Origin: Sterolibacterium sp.
Lineage (GTDB): Bacteria > Pseudomonadota > Gammaproteobacteria > Burkholderiales > Rhodocyclaceae
Direction: 5' to 3'
Assembly: GCA_018062105.1 (NCBI GenBank)
Contig: JAGOSV010000009.1
Location: 30,460 to 62,567, forward strand
Length of the DNA: 32,108 bases
Below are positions 25,080-32,108 of this stretch, one piece after another; position 1 is the first letter of the stretch, and every line of letters starts with the position of its first letter. Under the pieces are notes generated by a model. The model was not told where the DNA came from and searched no databases. It worked only from the letters and a program-made list of their open reading frames with translations. A program made the translations under genes and the position numbers.

Positions 25080-25841
25080 GTGAAGCGTGAGGGTACGCCC
25101 TGGCTGGTCAGTGCCCACGGGGCGCAGGCGCAGGCCCGGCTGCGTCTGTATTGTTTTCCTTATTCCGGTGGCAATGCGGTCAGCTTCATTCCGTGGCAGC
25201 GTGACATCGATGCGCGGATCGAGATTTGTGCCGTGCAGCTGCCGGCACGCGGGGCGCGCTTTCGCGAGCCACCGTGCACTTCGTTTCGGGGTTTGATCGA
25301 AACCCTGGCCGAAGTGGTGGGGCAGCAGCAGGTCGAGCCTTTTGCCTTTTATGGCCACAGTCTGGGTGCGCTGCTGGCCTTTGAGCTGACGCGTCATTTG
25401 CGTGATCATGCGCTGCCCTTGCCGCAGCATCTGATCGTGTCGGGCTGCAATGCGCCCCCACTGCGCGAAAAATCGAAGCGGCTGCACGAACTGCCGGATG
25501 AGGAATTGATCGTTCGTTTGCGTGACTACAACGGCACGCCGGCAGAAGTTCTGGAGAATCGTGAGTTGATGGGGCTGCTGCTGCCGGCCATCCGTGCCGA
25601 TTTTGCGTTGGGTGCGGATTATCACTACCAGTCTGGTGCCCCCTTGCCCATCCCGTTGTCCGCCCTGTCCGGGCGGTGTGATTCTCATGTGACTGTGGCC
25701 GACATTCAGCGTTGGCAAGGGGAAACCGCAGCGGCCTATCAGGAACACTGGTTTGACGGGGATCACTTTTTCATCAATACCGAGCGCCGTGCCGTGCTGG
25801 ATTGCATCACCGGGCTGTTGCTGGGCGGGGAAAATCCCTGA
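25080..25841 (+). CDS. Type II thioesterase (alpha/beta hydrolase, GrsT/LgrE family)
   Basis: A 253-residue alpha/beta hydrolase. The family N-terminal block LRLYCFPYSGGNAVSFIPW is at 21-39, VQLPARGARF near 52, the nucleophile Ser94 in YGHSLGALLAFEL, Asp201 in SGRCDSHVT and His229 in FDGDHFFI. In NRPS and PKS systems such enzymes remove wrong acyl groups from carrier proteins. No NRPS, PKS or carrier protein gene is in the window, so the partner is elsewhere or the enzyme has another acyl-thioester target. The start is GTG 25080, with GAGGGGTGA just upstream. It follows the SRPBCC gene by 10 bp. Confidence 0.92.
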   Translation: MKREGTPWLVSAHGAQAQARLRLYCFPYSGGNAVSFIPWQRDIDARIEICAVQLPARGARFREPPCTSFRGLIETLAEVVGQQQVEPFAFYGHSLGALLAFELTRHLRDHALPLPQHLIVSGCNAPPLREKSKRLHELPDEELIVRLRDYNGTPAEVLENRELMGLLLPAIRADFALGADYHYQSGAPLPIPLSALSGRCDSHVTVADIQRWQGETAAAYQEHWFDGDHFFINTERRAVLDCITGLLLGGENP

Positions 25842-25856
25842 TACAGTGACGGGCTT

Positions 25857-25881
25857 TGCCGCAGGCTAGGGGCTTGCGGCA
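25857..25881 (+). terminator. Hairpin terminator after the thioesterase gene
   Basis: TGCCGCAGGC (25857-25866) pairs with GCTTGCGGCA (25872-25881), with one G-U pair and a 5-nt loop, 15 bp after the stop codon. Downstream is T-rich but without a clean U-run. Confidence 0.65.
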
Positions 25882-25948
25882 GATGGTTGATTTGATGGCT
25901 TTTTGCATGCTTTTGGCATGATGTGGGACGGAAAGGATGAATGGGGAC

Positions 25949-27628
25949 ATGGGCAATGCGGGTTCTTTGATGTCGAAGCTCCTCTGGGCTTCGTTGTTGT
26001 CGGCATTGCTGATGGCGGTGACGATGGTCTGGAACGGTCTGGGGTTGCGTGAGGAAACCCTGGAAGAGGCCGGGCTTGCAGCAGCACGCAGTGCTTTGCA
26101 GGCAGCCAGCGGGGCACGTAGTTTTTATGCCAGTGAAATCGTGCCGAAGGTACAGGCAAAGGGGGTGGAGATCAGCCATGATTTTGCCGGCAAGGAAGAC
26201 CGGATTCCGGTACCGGCGACACTCATGCATGCACTTTCCAAACCCGAGAACGGTCTGCGGCTGTATTCCCGTCTGCCTTTCCGTTTTCGTGATGCCGGGG
26301 CAGCGAAGCTCGATGGCTTCGAGGAGGAGGCTTTGGCCTGGCTGGAGAAAAACCCGGCTGGTGAGTTCCATCGCATCGAACAACGTAACGGGGGGCCGGT
26401 CATGCGTCTGGCGCGGGCAGATGTGATGGTCAATGCTTCCTGTGTGACTTGTCATAACGCCCATCCGGACTCACCCCGCCGTGACTGGAAGTTGGGTGAT
26501 GTGCGCGGTGCGCTGGAAGTGGCGGTGCCGATCGGGGCGACGGAGGCGCGCATCACGAGCCGCTTCGTCTGGGCGCTGGCCTTGCTGCTGTCCTGTATTT
26601 TGCTGATGGTGGCTATCATCGTCTGGGTGACGCGCGGTGTGCAGAGATCCTTGACGAGCGTGGTGGAGGGGGCCGAGCGAGCCGTTGCGACCAATGATTT
26701 CAGCCAGGATGTGCCGGTGGCCGGGACGAGCGAAACAGTTGGCGTTGCCGAGTCGATCAACCATTTGCTGAAAAAATTCCGTGACACCATCACTGACATG
26801 CGCTCGTCGAGTGATGCCGTAAGCGGAAGCTCGAAATCCCTGTCGGCCAACAGCCATGAGGTGCGCCGCAACACGGCCATTCAGGTGGATGCCGTGACTT
26901 CCATGGCGGCGACTGTCGAGCAGACCTCGGCCAGCCTGAGCGAGACTGCCAGCAATGCAGGCAGGGTATCCGAGGTGGTGGCGATCACCCGTACCGACGT
27001 CGAGCGTGCCCTGGCAGTGATGCTGGAGACGGCCAGCAGCATCAAGTCTGTGGCCGGCATGGTGCAGCAGTCGGGGGATAACATCGAAGTGCTCAGCCAA
27101 AGTTCCCTGCGGATCGGCAACATCGTCCAGGTCATCAAGGAAATTGCCGACCAGACCAATTTGCTGGCACTCAATGCAGCGATCGAGGCAGCACGCGCCG
27201 GTGAACAGGGGCGTGGTTTTGCCGTGGTGGCCGATGAAGTCCGCAATCTGGCGGAGCGCACCTCCAGTGCCGCGCAGGAAATCGTCGGGTTGATCGACGA
27301 TATCCGGACTCAGATTGGCACAACGGTCAGCGGTATTCATCATGCCAATGAGCAGATGGACGAGAATCTCGGGCTGGTGGCGCGTACTGAGGCTGCATTG
27401 CATGAAATTGGCGAAGATGCCCAGCGTATGGCCGAACATGTGGATAACATCACCCATGCCATCCGCGAGCAGGATGATGCTATCCGTCATATCGCCATCA
27501 GCATGGAGAAAATTTCGCACATGACCAGCGAGAATCGGCTGGCAATCGATGCCAGCAATCAGCTGGCAGATGACCTCGACCAGATGGCGGATCAGGCACG
27601 CGCTTCGGTGGCCAATTTCAGGGTTTGA
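25949..27628 (+). CDS. Methyl-accepting chemotaxis protein with periplasmic c-haem (DUF3365/Tll0287-like) domain
   Basis: The receptor has about 559 residues. TM1 is near residues 9-27 and TM2 ([21 protein letters not shown]) near 206-226. The periplasmic part between them contains [16 protein letters not shown], a CxxCH haem c motif, followed by [17 protein letters not shown], which is the Tll0287-like (DUF3365) pattern. A HAMP region and a signalling hairpin ([41 protein letters not shown] region) follow. It may sense redox state or a haem ligand and signal to CheA. ATG 25937 is also in frame, but AGGA (25934-25937) overlaps it, so ATG 25949 is preferred. No che genes are near; the C-terminus lacks a CheR-binding pentapeptide. 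Confidence 0.93.
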   Translation: MGNAGSLMSKLLWASLLSALLMAVTMVWNGLGLREETLEEAGLAAARSALQAASGARSFYASEIVPKVQAKGVEISHDFAGKEDRIPVPATLMHALSKPENGLRLYSRLPFRFRDAGAAKLDGFEEEALAWLEKNPAGEFHRIEQRNGGPVMRLARADVMVNASCVTCHNAHPDSPRRDWKLGDVRGALEVAVPIGATEARITSRFVWALALLLSCILLMVAIIVWVTRGVQRSLTSVVEGAERAVATNDFSQDVPVAGTSETVGVAESINHLLKKFRDTITDMRSSSDAVSGSSKSLSANSHEVRRNTAIQVDAVTSMAATVEQTSASLSETASNAGRVSEVVAITRTDVERALAVMLETASSIKSVAGMVQQSGDNIEVLSQSSLRIGNIVQVIKEIADQTNLLALNAAIEAARAGEQGRGFAVVADEVRNLAERTSSAAQEIVGLIDDIRTQIGTTVSGIHHANEQMDENLGLVARTEAALHEIGEDAQRMAEHVDNITHAIREQDDAIRHIAISMEKISHMTSENRLAIDASNQLADDLDQMADQARASVANFRV

Positions 27629-27635
27629 CGGTGAT

Positions 27636-27668
27636 GCCTGTCCTGTCTCGTGGCAAGACAGGACAGGC
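27636..27668. terminator. Strong bidirectional hairpin between the chemoreceptor and smpB
   Basis: GCCTGTCCTGTCT (27636-27648) pairs perfectly over 13 bp with AGACAGGACAGGC (27656-27668) around a 7-nt loop. It stands 7 bp after the chemoreceptor stop and 21 bp from the end of the convergent smpB gene. Confidence 0.8.
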
Positions 27669-27689
27669 GGTGTGTGAGCCGGGTTTGTT

Positions 27690-28139
27690 TCAGCTCCGCG
27701 TCGTTTTCATCAGGCGGCTTTTTTCGCGAACCCAATCGCGCTGCTTCTCGCTTTCACGCTTGTCGAACTGCTTTTTGCCGCGTGCCAGCCCGATGGACAG
27801 CTTGATGCGTCCCTTACTGTAGTGCAGGTCGAGTGGCACCAGGGCGTAGCCGGCGCGCTCGACCTTGCCGATCAGCTTGCTGATTTCGGCGGCATGCAGC
27901 AGCAGCTTGCGGGTACGCACCGGATCGGGGGTGACGTGTGTCGAGGCCTGGGTCAGCGGACTGATGTGGGCACCGATCAAAAAGACTTCACCTTGACGCA
28001 GCACCACGTAGGCTTCCTTGATCTGGGCGCGGCCGGCACGGATAGCCTTGACCTCCCAGCCTTGCAGTACCAGCCCGGCTTCGTGGCGCTCTTCGATGAA
28101 GTAGTCATGGAAGGCTTTCTTGTTGTCGACGATGCTCAT
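27690..28139 (-). CDS. smpB: SsrA-binding protein SmpB
   Basis: The 149-residue protein binds tmRNA and delivers it to stalled ribosomes. It shows [32 protein letters not shown] at the N-terminus, [36 protein letters not shown] and the basic C-terminal tail [19 protein letters not shown] that enters the mRNA channel. The open frame extends to 28244, but ATG 28139 gives the family start [10 protein letters not shown]. No Shine-Dalgarno sequence is visible. No ssrA gene was found in the window. It is divergent from ratA, the same pair as in E. coli. Confidence 0.97.
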   Translation of the reverse strand: MSIVDNKKAFHDYFIEERHEAGLVLQGWEVKAIRAGRAQIKEAYVVLRQGEVFLIGAHISPLTQASTHVTPDPVRTRKLLLHAAEISKLIGKVERAGYALVPLDLHYSKGRIKLSIGLARGKKQFDKRESEKQRDWVREKSRLMKTTRS

Positions 28140-28155
28140 GGGCAGGGTGGGGCGG

Positions 28156-28174
28156 TAAAATGCCGGCCATTTTA
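28156..28174. promoter_or_regulatory. Nearly symmetrical bidirectional promoter for ratA and smpB
   Basis: TAAAATGCCGGCCATTTTA contains a TAAAAT -10 element on each strand: plus at 28156-28161 (towards ratA) and minus at 28169-28174 (towards smpB). The two predicted start sites lie inside the palindrome, so the transcripts would overlap by a few bases. The start codons are 15-17 bp from its edges. Confidence 0.55.
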
Positions 28175-28188
28175 TCGCACCGTGAGCC

Positions 28189-28620
28189 ATGGCTACCGTT
28201 GAAAAATCTATTCTGATCGAGCGCAGTGCTGCGCAGATGTTCACTCTGGTCGATCAGGTCGAGGATTACCCGAAATTTCTGCCGTGGTGCGGCGGTGTCG
28301 AGCTCATCGAGCGGGATGCGGTGCATACGGTGGCACGGCTGCATATCCAGTACCGGGGCGTCAAATCGCATTTCTCGACAGAAAACGGTAAGGAGTTTCC
28401 GCTGCGCATGGATATGAAGCTGCGTGACGGCCCGTTCCGGAAGCTGGAAGGCAGCTGGCATTTCAAGCCGCTGGGAGAGACGGCCTGCAAGGTTGAATTC
28501 TGTCTGCAGTACGAGTTTTCCAGCACCTTGCTGGAAAAGCTGGTGGGGCCGGTGTTCAATCACATTGCCGCCACCTTCGTCGACTCCTTTGTCAAGCGGG
28601 CCCTGGCGCTGCCAGCCTGA
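28189..28620 (+). CDS. ratA: RatA/Coq10-family START-domain protein
   Basis: A 143-residue protein that begins [34 protein letters not shown], the RatA/Coq10 N-terminus, and continues with the [12 protein letters not shown] and [15 protein letters not shown] blocks. E. coli RatA was described as a ribosome-association toxin; eukaryotic Coq10 binds ubiquinone. Which role applies is open, but the Coq10-like lipid-binding role is plausible. It is divergent from smpB. The usual partner ratB is displaced to 31550 by two unrelated genes. No strong Shine-Dalgarno sequence is present. Confidence 0.93.
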   Translation: MATVEKSILIERSAAQMFTLVDQVEDYPKFLPWCGGVELIERDAVHTVARLHIQYRGVKSHFSTENGKEFPLRMDMKLRDGPFRKLEGSWHFKPLGETACKVEFCLQYEFSSTLLEKLVGPVFNHIAATFVDSFVKRALALPA

Positions 28621-28639
28621 GCCTGGCAGGTTTGCCGGG

Positions 28640-30988
28640 TCAGCCGGTTCTTTGGCTTCCTTCATCCCTGTCATCGTCACCGGACCAGAGACGCAGGTAG
28701 CAGGGGGTTGAGCGCAGGGCGTTGGAGCCGGAGACGGGATCGAAGCACTCGCCATCCAAGATGCGGTTGGTATCGCCGGCGCCATCGGCATACTGCCACC
28801 AGCCATACTGGGCGCATACGACATTTTCGGCCAGATGCGGCTCCAGCCGCGCCCGGGCGCGCACACTGCCGAGTGCGGTGTGGATTTCGATCCATTCTCC
28901 TGCGGTGATGCCGTGTCGGCGAGCGGTCTCCGGATGGAGCTCGACCAGTGGCTCCGGCATGCGCCGACGCAGCGAGGGCAGGTCGCGCTGCTGGCTGTGG
29001 CAGTATTGTGGCCATTTGGCGGTGGTCAGCAGCAGATCGTAGCCTTCCGGTAGCGGACGGCGTTGTCGGGACGGTTCCGGCAACATCCCCTGGCCGTGCT
29101 GTGCCAGAGTAGGGCAGTACAGTTCCAGCCGTCGGCTGGGCGTGGCAAAGCCCTGCTGCTCATATTTGCGGTAGCGGGGCGGCAGGGGGAGACGCAACCC
29201 GCCCGGAGCGGCCCGCAGCGCTTCCGGCGTGAGGCCGGTGGGAGCCAGCTGGGCGCGCAGGGCGGCTTCCTGGTCGCCATTGAAAAATACATCCTGCAGG
29301 CCGAGGCGGCAGGCCAGGGCGAAGATGATCCAGGTATCCGAGCGGCTCTCTCCTTGAGGCGGTACGAAGGCTGGGCGCAGTTGCAACAGGGATTCGGCGG
29401 CAGCATCGACCTGGAAACCGGCCTGCAGCCCTTCACGCTCCCAGGCGGTGCAGGTCGGCAGCAGCAGGTCGGCATGGCGCGCCGTCGGTGTTTCGTAGAG
29501 TTCGCTGAGGGCGAAGAAATCGAGCTTGGCGAGGGCTTCTTCGCTCCAGCGGGTGTGCGGTTTGGAGGAGAGGAAGTTGCTGCCAAAGGAGAGCAGGCAG
29601 GAGATCGGGTAAGGCTCTTCCTGCACGATGCAACGGAACAGATCGCGTGTGGTGATCCAGCCTTTGCTGGAGGGGCCGAGCGGGCGCTCATCCAACCCCA
29701 GGGTGGCGGCGCGCTCTGCCGGTGTCACCCAGGAAAAACCGCTCATGTCGGCCAGCGGTGGCTTGTCGAACCAGACGTTGCCGCCGGGTGCATCGATGCA
29801 CCCGGTGAGGGCGTAGAAGAGGGACAGGGCGCGGCTGATCTGGGTGGCTTCCTCATGCTGGCAGGTGCCAGTCCAGGTGAAGTAGGACAGGGGGCGGTGG
29901 GTACAGATCAGATCCACGGCCTGTTGCAGCTGAGCTTCAGGAATGCCGGTAACGGTGGCCACGGTGGTGGCATCCCAGGCGGCGCAATGGCGTTTCAGCC
30001 GTTCAAAGACGGGTTCACATTCGCGTACCCCGTTCAGGGTCGTCACGCGGTAACGTCCGCTCATGGCCGGTGAGGAGGAGCCAGGCGTGACATTGGGGGG
30101 ATGAACAGGGCAGCACACAGCCGTGCCGTGCTGTTCATCCCAGATCAGACGCTGTTCGGGATTACCGCCGGTTTCGAGGTCGGCAGCAGTCAGCAGCTGG
30201 CCGCTGACGACATCGAGCAGAAAGGGTGCATCGCTCCAGCGCGTCAGGAAATCTACGTCATGGTCATGACGCTCGATGAGCTGGTGCGCCAGCCCCAGCG
30301 CCAGGGCACCATCGCTGCCGGGCTGCGGGCGCAGCCAGAGATCAGCCGAAACCGCCAGCCCGGCGCGACGTGGGTCAATGACGATCAGCTTTGCACCGCG
30401 CTGCCGTGCCTGCTGCAAGGCGGTGGCCTGCGCCAACCAGGAGGTGGAAGGATTGAATCCCCACAGCAGAATGCAGCCAGTGTGCGCGTAGTCAGGCATG
30501 CCGATGCCAGCACCGTAGGTGAGGGCTGGGGCGTGATCCTTGTACCAGTTGCAGTTTTCCGTGGCAAAAACGAGGTTCGGGCTGTGCAGCGCGTGGGCCA
30601 GGCGATGCACCCAGACAAAGCTGTCCGACATGGCCGTACCGCTGGGGGTGGCCACGCCCAGTGCTACTCCTGTCGCTCCGCCGGGGCCATGATGTGTCTG
30701 GGCGGCGTGTATCTTGCTGGCCAACAGGTCGAGTGCTTCATCCCAGGAAATGGCTTGCCAGCCCGGGTCGCCGCCGTCCTTGGGGCGGGTGCGGCGCAAC
30801 GGGCGCAGGAGGCGCCCCGGAGCATGGACGGCCTCCGGGGCGGCCTTGGCCTTGACGCACAGCGCCTGCCCGGTGGGATGGCTGGGGTCGGCCTCGACGC
30901 GCGTCAGTCGGCCATCTTCCACGGTTACCCGGCAGCCGCAGCGCGAAATGCACAGGGCGCAGTAGCCGGATCGTTGCTCAGTACTCAT
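28640..30988 (-). CDS. Single-subunit molybdopterin oxidoreductase (CISM/DMSO-reductase family)
   Basis: The 782-residue enzyme begins MSTEQRSGYCALCISRCGCRV. The [4Fe-4S] ligands are Cys10, Cys13, Cys17 and Cys44. The Mo-bis-MGD region follows with WQAISWDEALDLLASKIH, ENCNWYKDHAPALTYGAG (Cys146 is a candidate Mo ligand) and ILLWGFNPSTSWLAQ; the C-terminal MopB domain contains LVELHPETARRHGITAGEWIEI and GWWQYADGAGDTNRILDGECFDPVSG. No twin-arginine signal is present, so it should be cytoplasmic. No electron-transfer or membrane subunit lies beside it, and the substrate is unknown. ATG 30988 was chosen; the open frame to 31252 overlaps the divergent gene and lacks family sequence. The leader is pyrimidine-rich without a Shine-Dalgarno site. 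Confidence 0.92.
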   Translation of the reverse strand: MSTEQRSGYCALCISRCGCRVTVEDGRLTRVEADPSHPTGQALCVKAKAAPEAVHAPGRLLRPLRRTRPKDGGDPGWQAISWDEALDLLASKIHAAQTHHGPGGATGVALGVATPSGTAMSDSFVWVHRLAHALHSPNLVFATENCNWYKDHAPALTYGAGIGMPDYAHTGCILLWGFNPSTSWLAQATALQQARQRGAKLIVIDPRRAGLAVSADLWLRPQPGSDGALALGLAHQLIERHDHDVDFLTRWSDAPFLLDVVSGQLLTAADLETGGNPEQRLIWDEQHGTAVCCPVHPPNVTPGSSSPAMSGRYRVTTLNGVRECEPVFERLKRHCAAWDATTVATVTGIPEAQLQQAVDLICTHRPLSYFTWTGTCQHEEATQISRALSLFYALTGCIDAPGGNVWFDKPPLADMSGFSWVTPAERAATLGLDERPLGPSSKGWITTRDLFRCIVQEEPYPISCLLSFGSNFLSSKPHTRWSEEALAKLDFFALSELYETPTARHADLLLPTCTAWEREGLQAGFQVDAAAESLLQLRPAFVPPQGESRSDTWIIFALACRLGLQDVFFNGDQEAALRAQLAPTGLTPEALRAAPGGLRLPLPPRYRKYEQQGFATPSRRLELYCPTLAQHGQGMLPEPSRQRRPLPEGYDLLLTTAKWPQYCHSQQRDLPSLRRRMPEPLVELHPETARRHGITAGEWIEIHTALGSVRARARLEPHLAENVVCAQYGWWQYADGAGDTNRILDGECFDPVSGSNALRSTPCYLRLWSGDDDRDEGSQRTG

Positions 30989-31013
30989 GATGGGAGGGCA
31001 GGACAGGGAAGAG

Positions 31014-31034
31014 GGGAGAGCAAAGGGAGAGCAA
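31014..31034. repeat. Tandem GGGAGAGCAA repeat in the molybdoenzyme leader
   Basis: GGGAGAGCAA occurs at 31014-31023 and 31025-31034, within a purine-rich plus strand (about 30989-31034). On the transcribed strand this gives a long C/T-rich leader before the molybdoenzyme ATG. Confidence 0.6.
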
Positions 31035-31055
31035 GCCGGGTGGGTAACGGTCAGT

Positions 31056-31075
31056 ATTTTAGGGTGTGCTAATAT
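31056..31075. promoter_or_regulatory. Divergent promoter region: molybdoenzyme and TSUP gene
   Basis: On the minus strand TAAAAT (31056-31061) could be the -10 of the molybdoenzyme gene. On the plus strand TGC-TAATAT (31067-31075) is an extended -10 for the gene at 31112. Neither has a convincing -35. Confidence 0.4.
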
Positions 31076-31111
31076 TTTTGACTTCATCCTGTCTGCAGGG
31101 TTCCGGAAGCA

Positions 31112-31481
31112 ATGGCAGATTTGTTCATCCTGATCTTCATAGGGTTGTGTGCCGGTCTGGCTTCCGGCATGTTCGGCATTGGCGGCGGCATCCTGATCGT
31201 GCCGGCCCTGATCTATCTGCTGGGATATAGCCAGCGAGCTGGCCACTGGCACCAGTCTGGCCGTGCTGCTACCGCCGGTGGGGGTGGCGGCGGTGATGGT
31301 GTTCTACCGCGCCGGCAATGTCGATTTCCGCGCTGCCGTAATTCTGGCCGTGTGCGTGCTGCTGGGTGGCTGGCTGGAAGCACATCTGGCCAGCCAGTGG
31401 CATCCGGCGGCAATGAAGGTGGCTTTCGGTGTGTTTGTCACGAGCATCGGGGCGTATATCCTGCTGGATGCCTTGCGTTGA
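31112..31481 (+). pseudogene. TSUP/TauE-type half-size transporter, frameshifted
   Basis: The first frame reads MADLFILIFIGLCAGLASGMFGIGGG, a clear TSUP N-terminus with the glycine-rich motif, and stays family-like to about residue 41 (LIYLLGYSQ, near 31234). The expected continuation (ELATGTSLAVLLPPVGVAA, then MVFYRAGNVDFRAA) is in the next frame, from 31236 to the stop at 31481. One extra or two missing bases near 31235 would explain this. A corrected product would have about 122 residues and four membrane segments, the size of known single-domain TSUP proteins. These proteins export sulfite, sulfonates or other organic anions in some cases; the substrate is not readable. A sequencing error is not excluded. 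Confidence 0.75.
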
Positions 31482-31511
31482 GCTGAGCCTGGCGTGGTTG
31501 CTGCTGGCTGC

Positions 31512-31517
31512 TAGAAT
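31512..31517 (+). promoter_or_regulatory. Extended -10 promoter of ratB
   Basis: TGC-TAGAAT (31509-31517) is an extended -10 element, 32 nt before the ratB ATG. This gives ratB its own promoter, as needed now that ratA is no longer adjacent. Confidence 0.5.
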
Positions 31518-31549
31518 TTCGCCTTTCCCCCTGTTGCGAGGTTTGCACG

Positions 31550-31912
31550 ATGTCAGCCACACCGTCTTCTCCTGTTCCGGTCGGCGGGGATCACGATTCC
31601 ATCGGGGTTGAAGTGATTTATGCCCTGCCGCAGCATCAGGAGCGGATTTCGCTCAGGTTGCCGGCAGGCACCACCTTGCAACAGGCCATCGATCAGTCAG
31701 GTCTGGCGGGCAAATATCCTGAAGTTGATCTGAGCCGGCTGAAAACCGGGATATATGGCAAGCTGAGCAAGGCGGATACCGTGCTGCGTGATCGCGACCG
31801 CGTGGAGCTTTACCGGCCATTGATCGCCGACCCGAAGGAGGTTCGCAAGCAGCGGGCAGCCGAGGGCAAGGTGATGAAAAAAGGGGGCGGCACAGCCGAG
31901 ACGGAGGGCTGA
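31550..31912 (+). CDS. ratB: RnfH-family ubiquitin-fold protein RatB
   Basis: A 120-residue protein with the RnfH/RatB pattern: IGVEVIYALPQHQERISLRLPAGTTLQQAIDQSGL, FPEVDL-like YPEVDLSRL, GIYGKLSKADTVLRDRDRVELYRPLIADPKE, RKQRAAEG. It has a beta-grasp fold. Its function is not established; in many proteobacteria the gene follows ratA. Here 2.9 kb with a molybdoenzyme and a TSUP gene separate them. GCGAGG lies about 9 nt before the ATG. The C-terminal tail (about 104-120) is Lys/Gly-rich. Confidence 0.92.
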   Translation: MSATPSSPVPVGGDHDSIGVEVIYALPQHQERISLRLPAGTTLQQAIDQSGLAGKYPEVDLSRLKTGIYGKLSKADTVLRDRDRVELYRPLIADPKEVRKQRAAEGKVMKKGGGTAETEG

Positions 31913-31990
31913 CTCGTTCAGCTCGTTCTCGTTCGCGAGTGGTGTTGCTGGCCGTCGTTGTCGCAGGGCAATCGCATTTGATTCTTTAAC

Positions 31991-32108
31991 GTGAAAGAGA
32001 CGGCTCCCAAGGCGACCGAGAACCTGACCAGTGAAGGTCATTGGTTTGAAGTGGTGGCGAATCAGGCGACGGCGGGGATGAAGCCGAAGCGAGTCAGTGC
32101 CTTGATCC
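31991..32108 (+). CDS. Possible 5' end of an unknown gene (runs off the right edge)
   Basis: A frame opens after the stop at 31979-31981, with GTG 31991 as its first usual start, and stays open to the edge: KETAPKATENLTSEGHWFEVV, then an Ala/Gly-rich turn and KPKRVSALI. Composition and third-base GC (about 70%) look coding, but only 39 codons are visible and I recognise no family. A competing minus-strand frame at the edge would encode only a short C-terminus. No good ribosome site is visible. The stretch 31913-31990 shows no named element. Confidence 0.4.
   Translation, partial: MKETAPKATENLTSEGHWFEVVANQATAGMKPKRVSALI

Noticed and set aside
29063-31072. Plus-strand open frames opposite the molybdoenzyme
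   Set aside because: The minus strand encodes the complete MopB protein; the plus frames are Gly/Gln/Arg-rich shadows without ribosome sites.

Overview
The window looks like a chromosomal, mostly housekeeping segment of a GC-rich betaproteobacterium. Supporting signs are the gene order cysE-iscR-isc, the pairs nudJ-mnmA and smpB/ratA, the RelA and FabI types, and the frequent ATAATC-type -10 elements. Rhodocyclales, Nitrosomonadales or Neisseriales relatives would fit, but genus cannot be read from the sequence alone. No rRNA, tRNA, CRISPR array, complete insertion sequence or prophage was seen. I did not find a convincing new multi-gene system. The odd material consists of single loci: frameshifted genes, orphan enzymes, repeats and unusual promoters.

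Layout. Positions 1-1657 (minus) carry a partial DUF2322-type gene behind purB. Positions 1886-10268 (plus) form one long iron-sulfur block: cysE, iscR, a NifS/IscS-like desulfurase, iscS, iscU, iscA, hscB, hscA, fdx, iscX and a TatD-type hydrolase. A near-consensus IscR operator and the iscR promoter lie across the cysE stop codon. CysE supplies O-acetylserine for cysteine, the desulfurases take sulfur from cysteine, IscU and IscA carry clusters, and HscB/HscA with ferredoxin help build and deliver them.

Positions 10269-10679 hold a 118-bp MITE-like palindromic element and a second palindrome. A 604-aa acyl-CoA dehydrogenase follows, then a frameshifted small gene with a G8 tract, then on the minus strand electron-transfer-flavoprotein:ubiquinone oxidoreductase. 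These two enzymes belong to the same electron route from fatty acyl-CoA to quinone. mnmA (whose sulfur ultimately comes from IscS) and nudJ follow on the minus strand, divergent from copA.

Positions 16707-21187 (plus) carry copA, an unknown small gene, fabI and an exported SUMF1-fold protein. mtfA lies convergently. Positions 22164-27628 (plus) hold relA, an SRPBCC protein, a type II thioesterase without any visible synthase partner, and a chemoreceptor with a periplasmic c-haem motif. smpB and ratA diverge from a nearly symmetrical promoter. ratA and its usual partner ratB are separated by an orphan molybdoenzyme and a frameshifted TSUP half-transporter. The right edge probably begins another gene.
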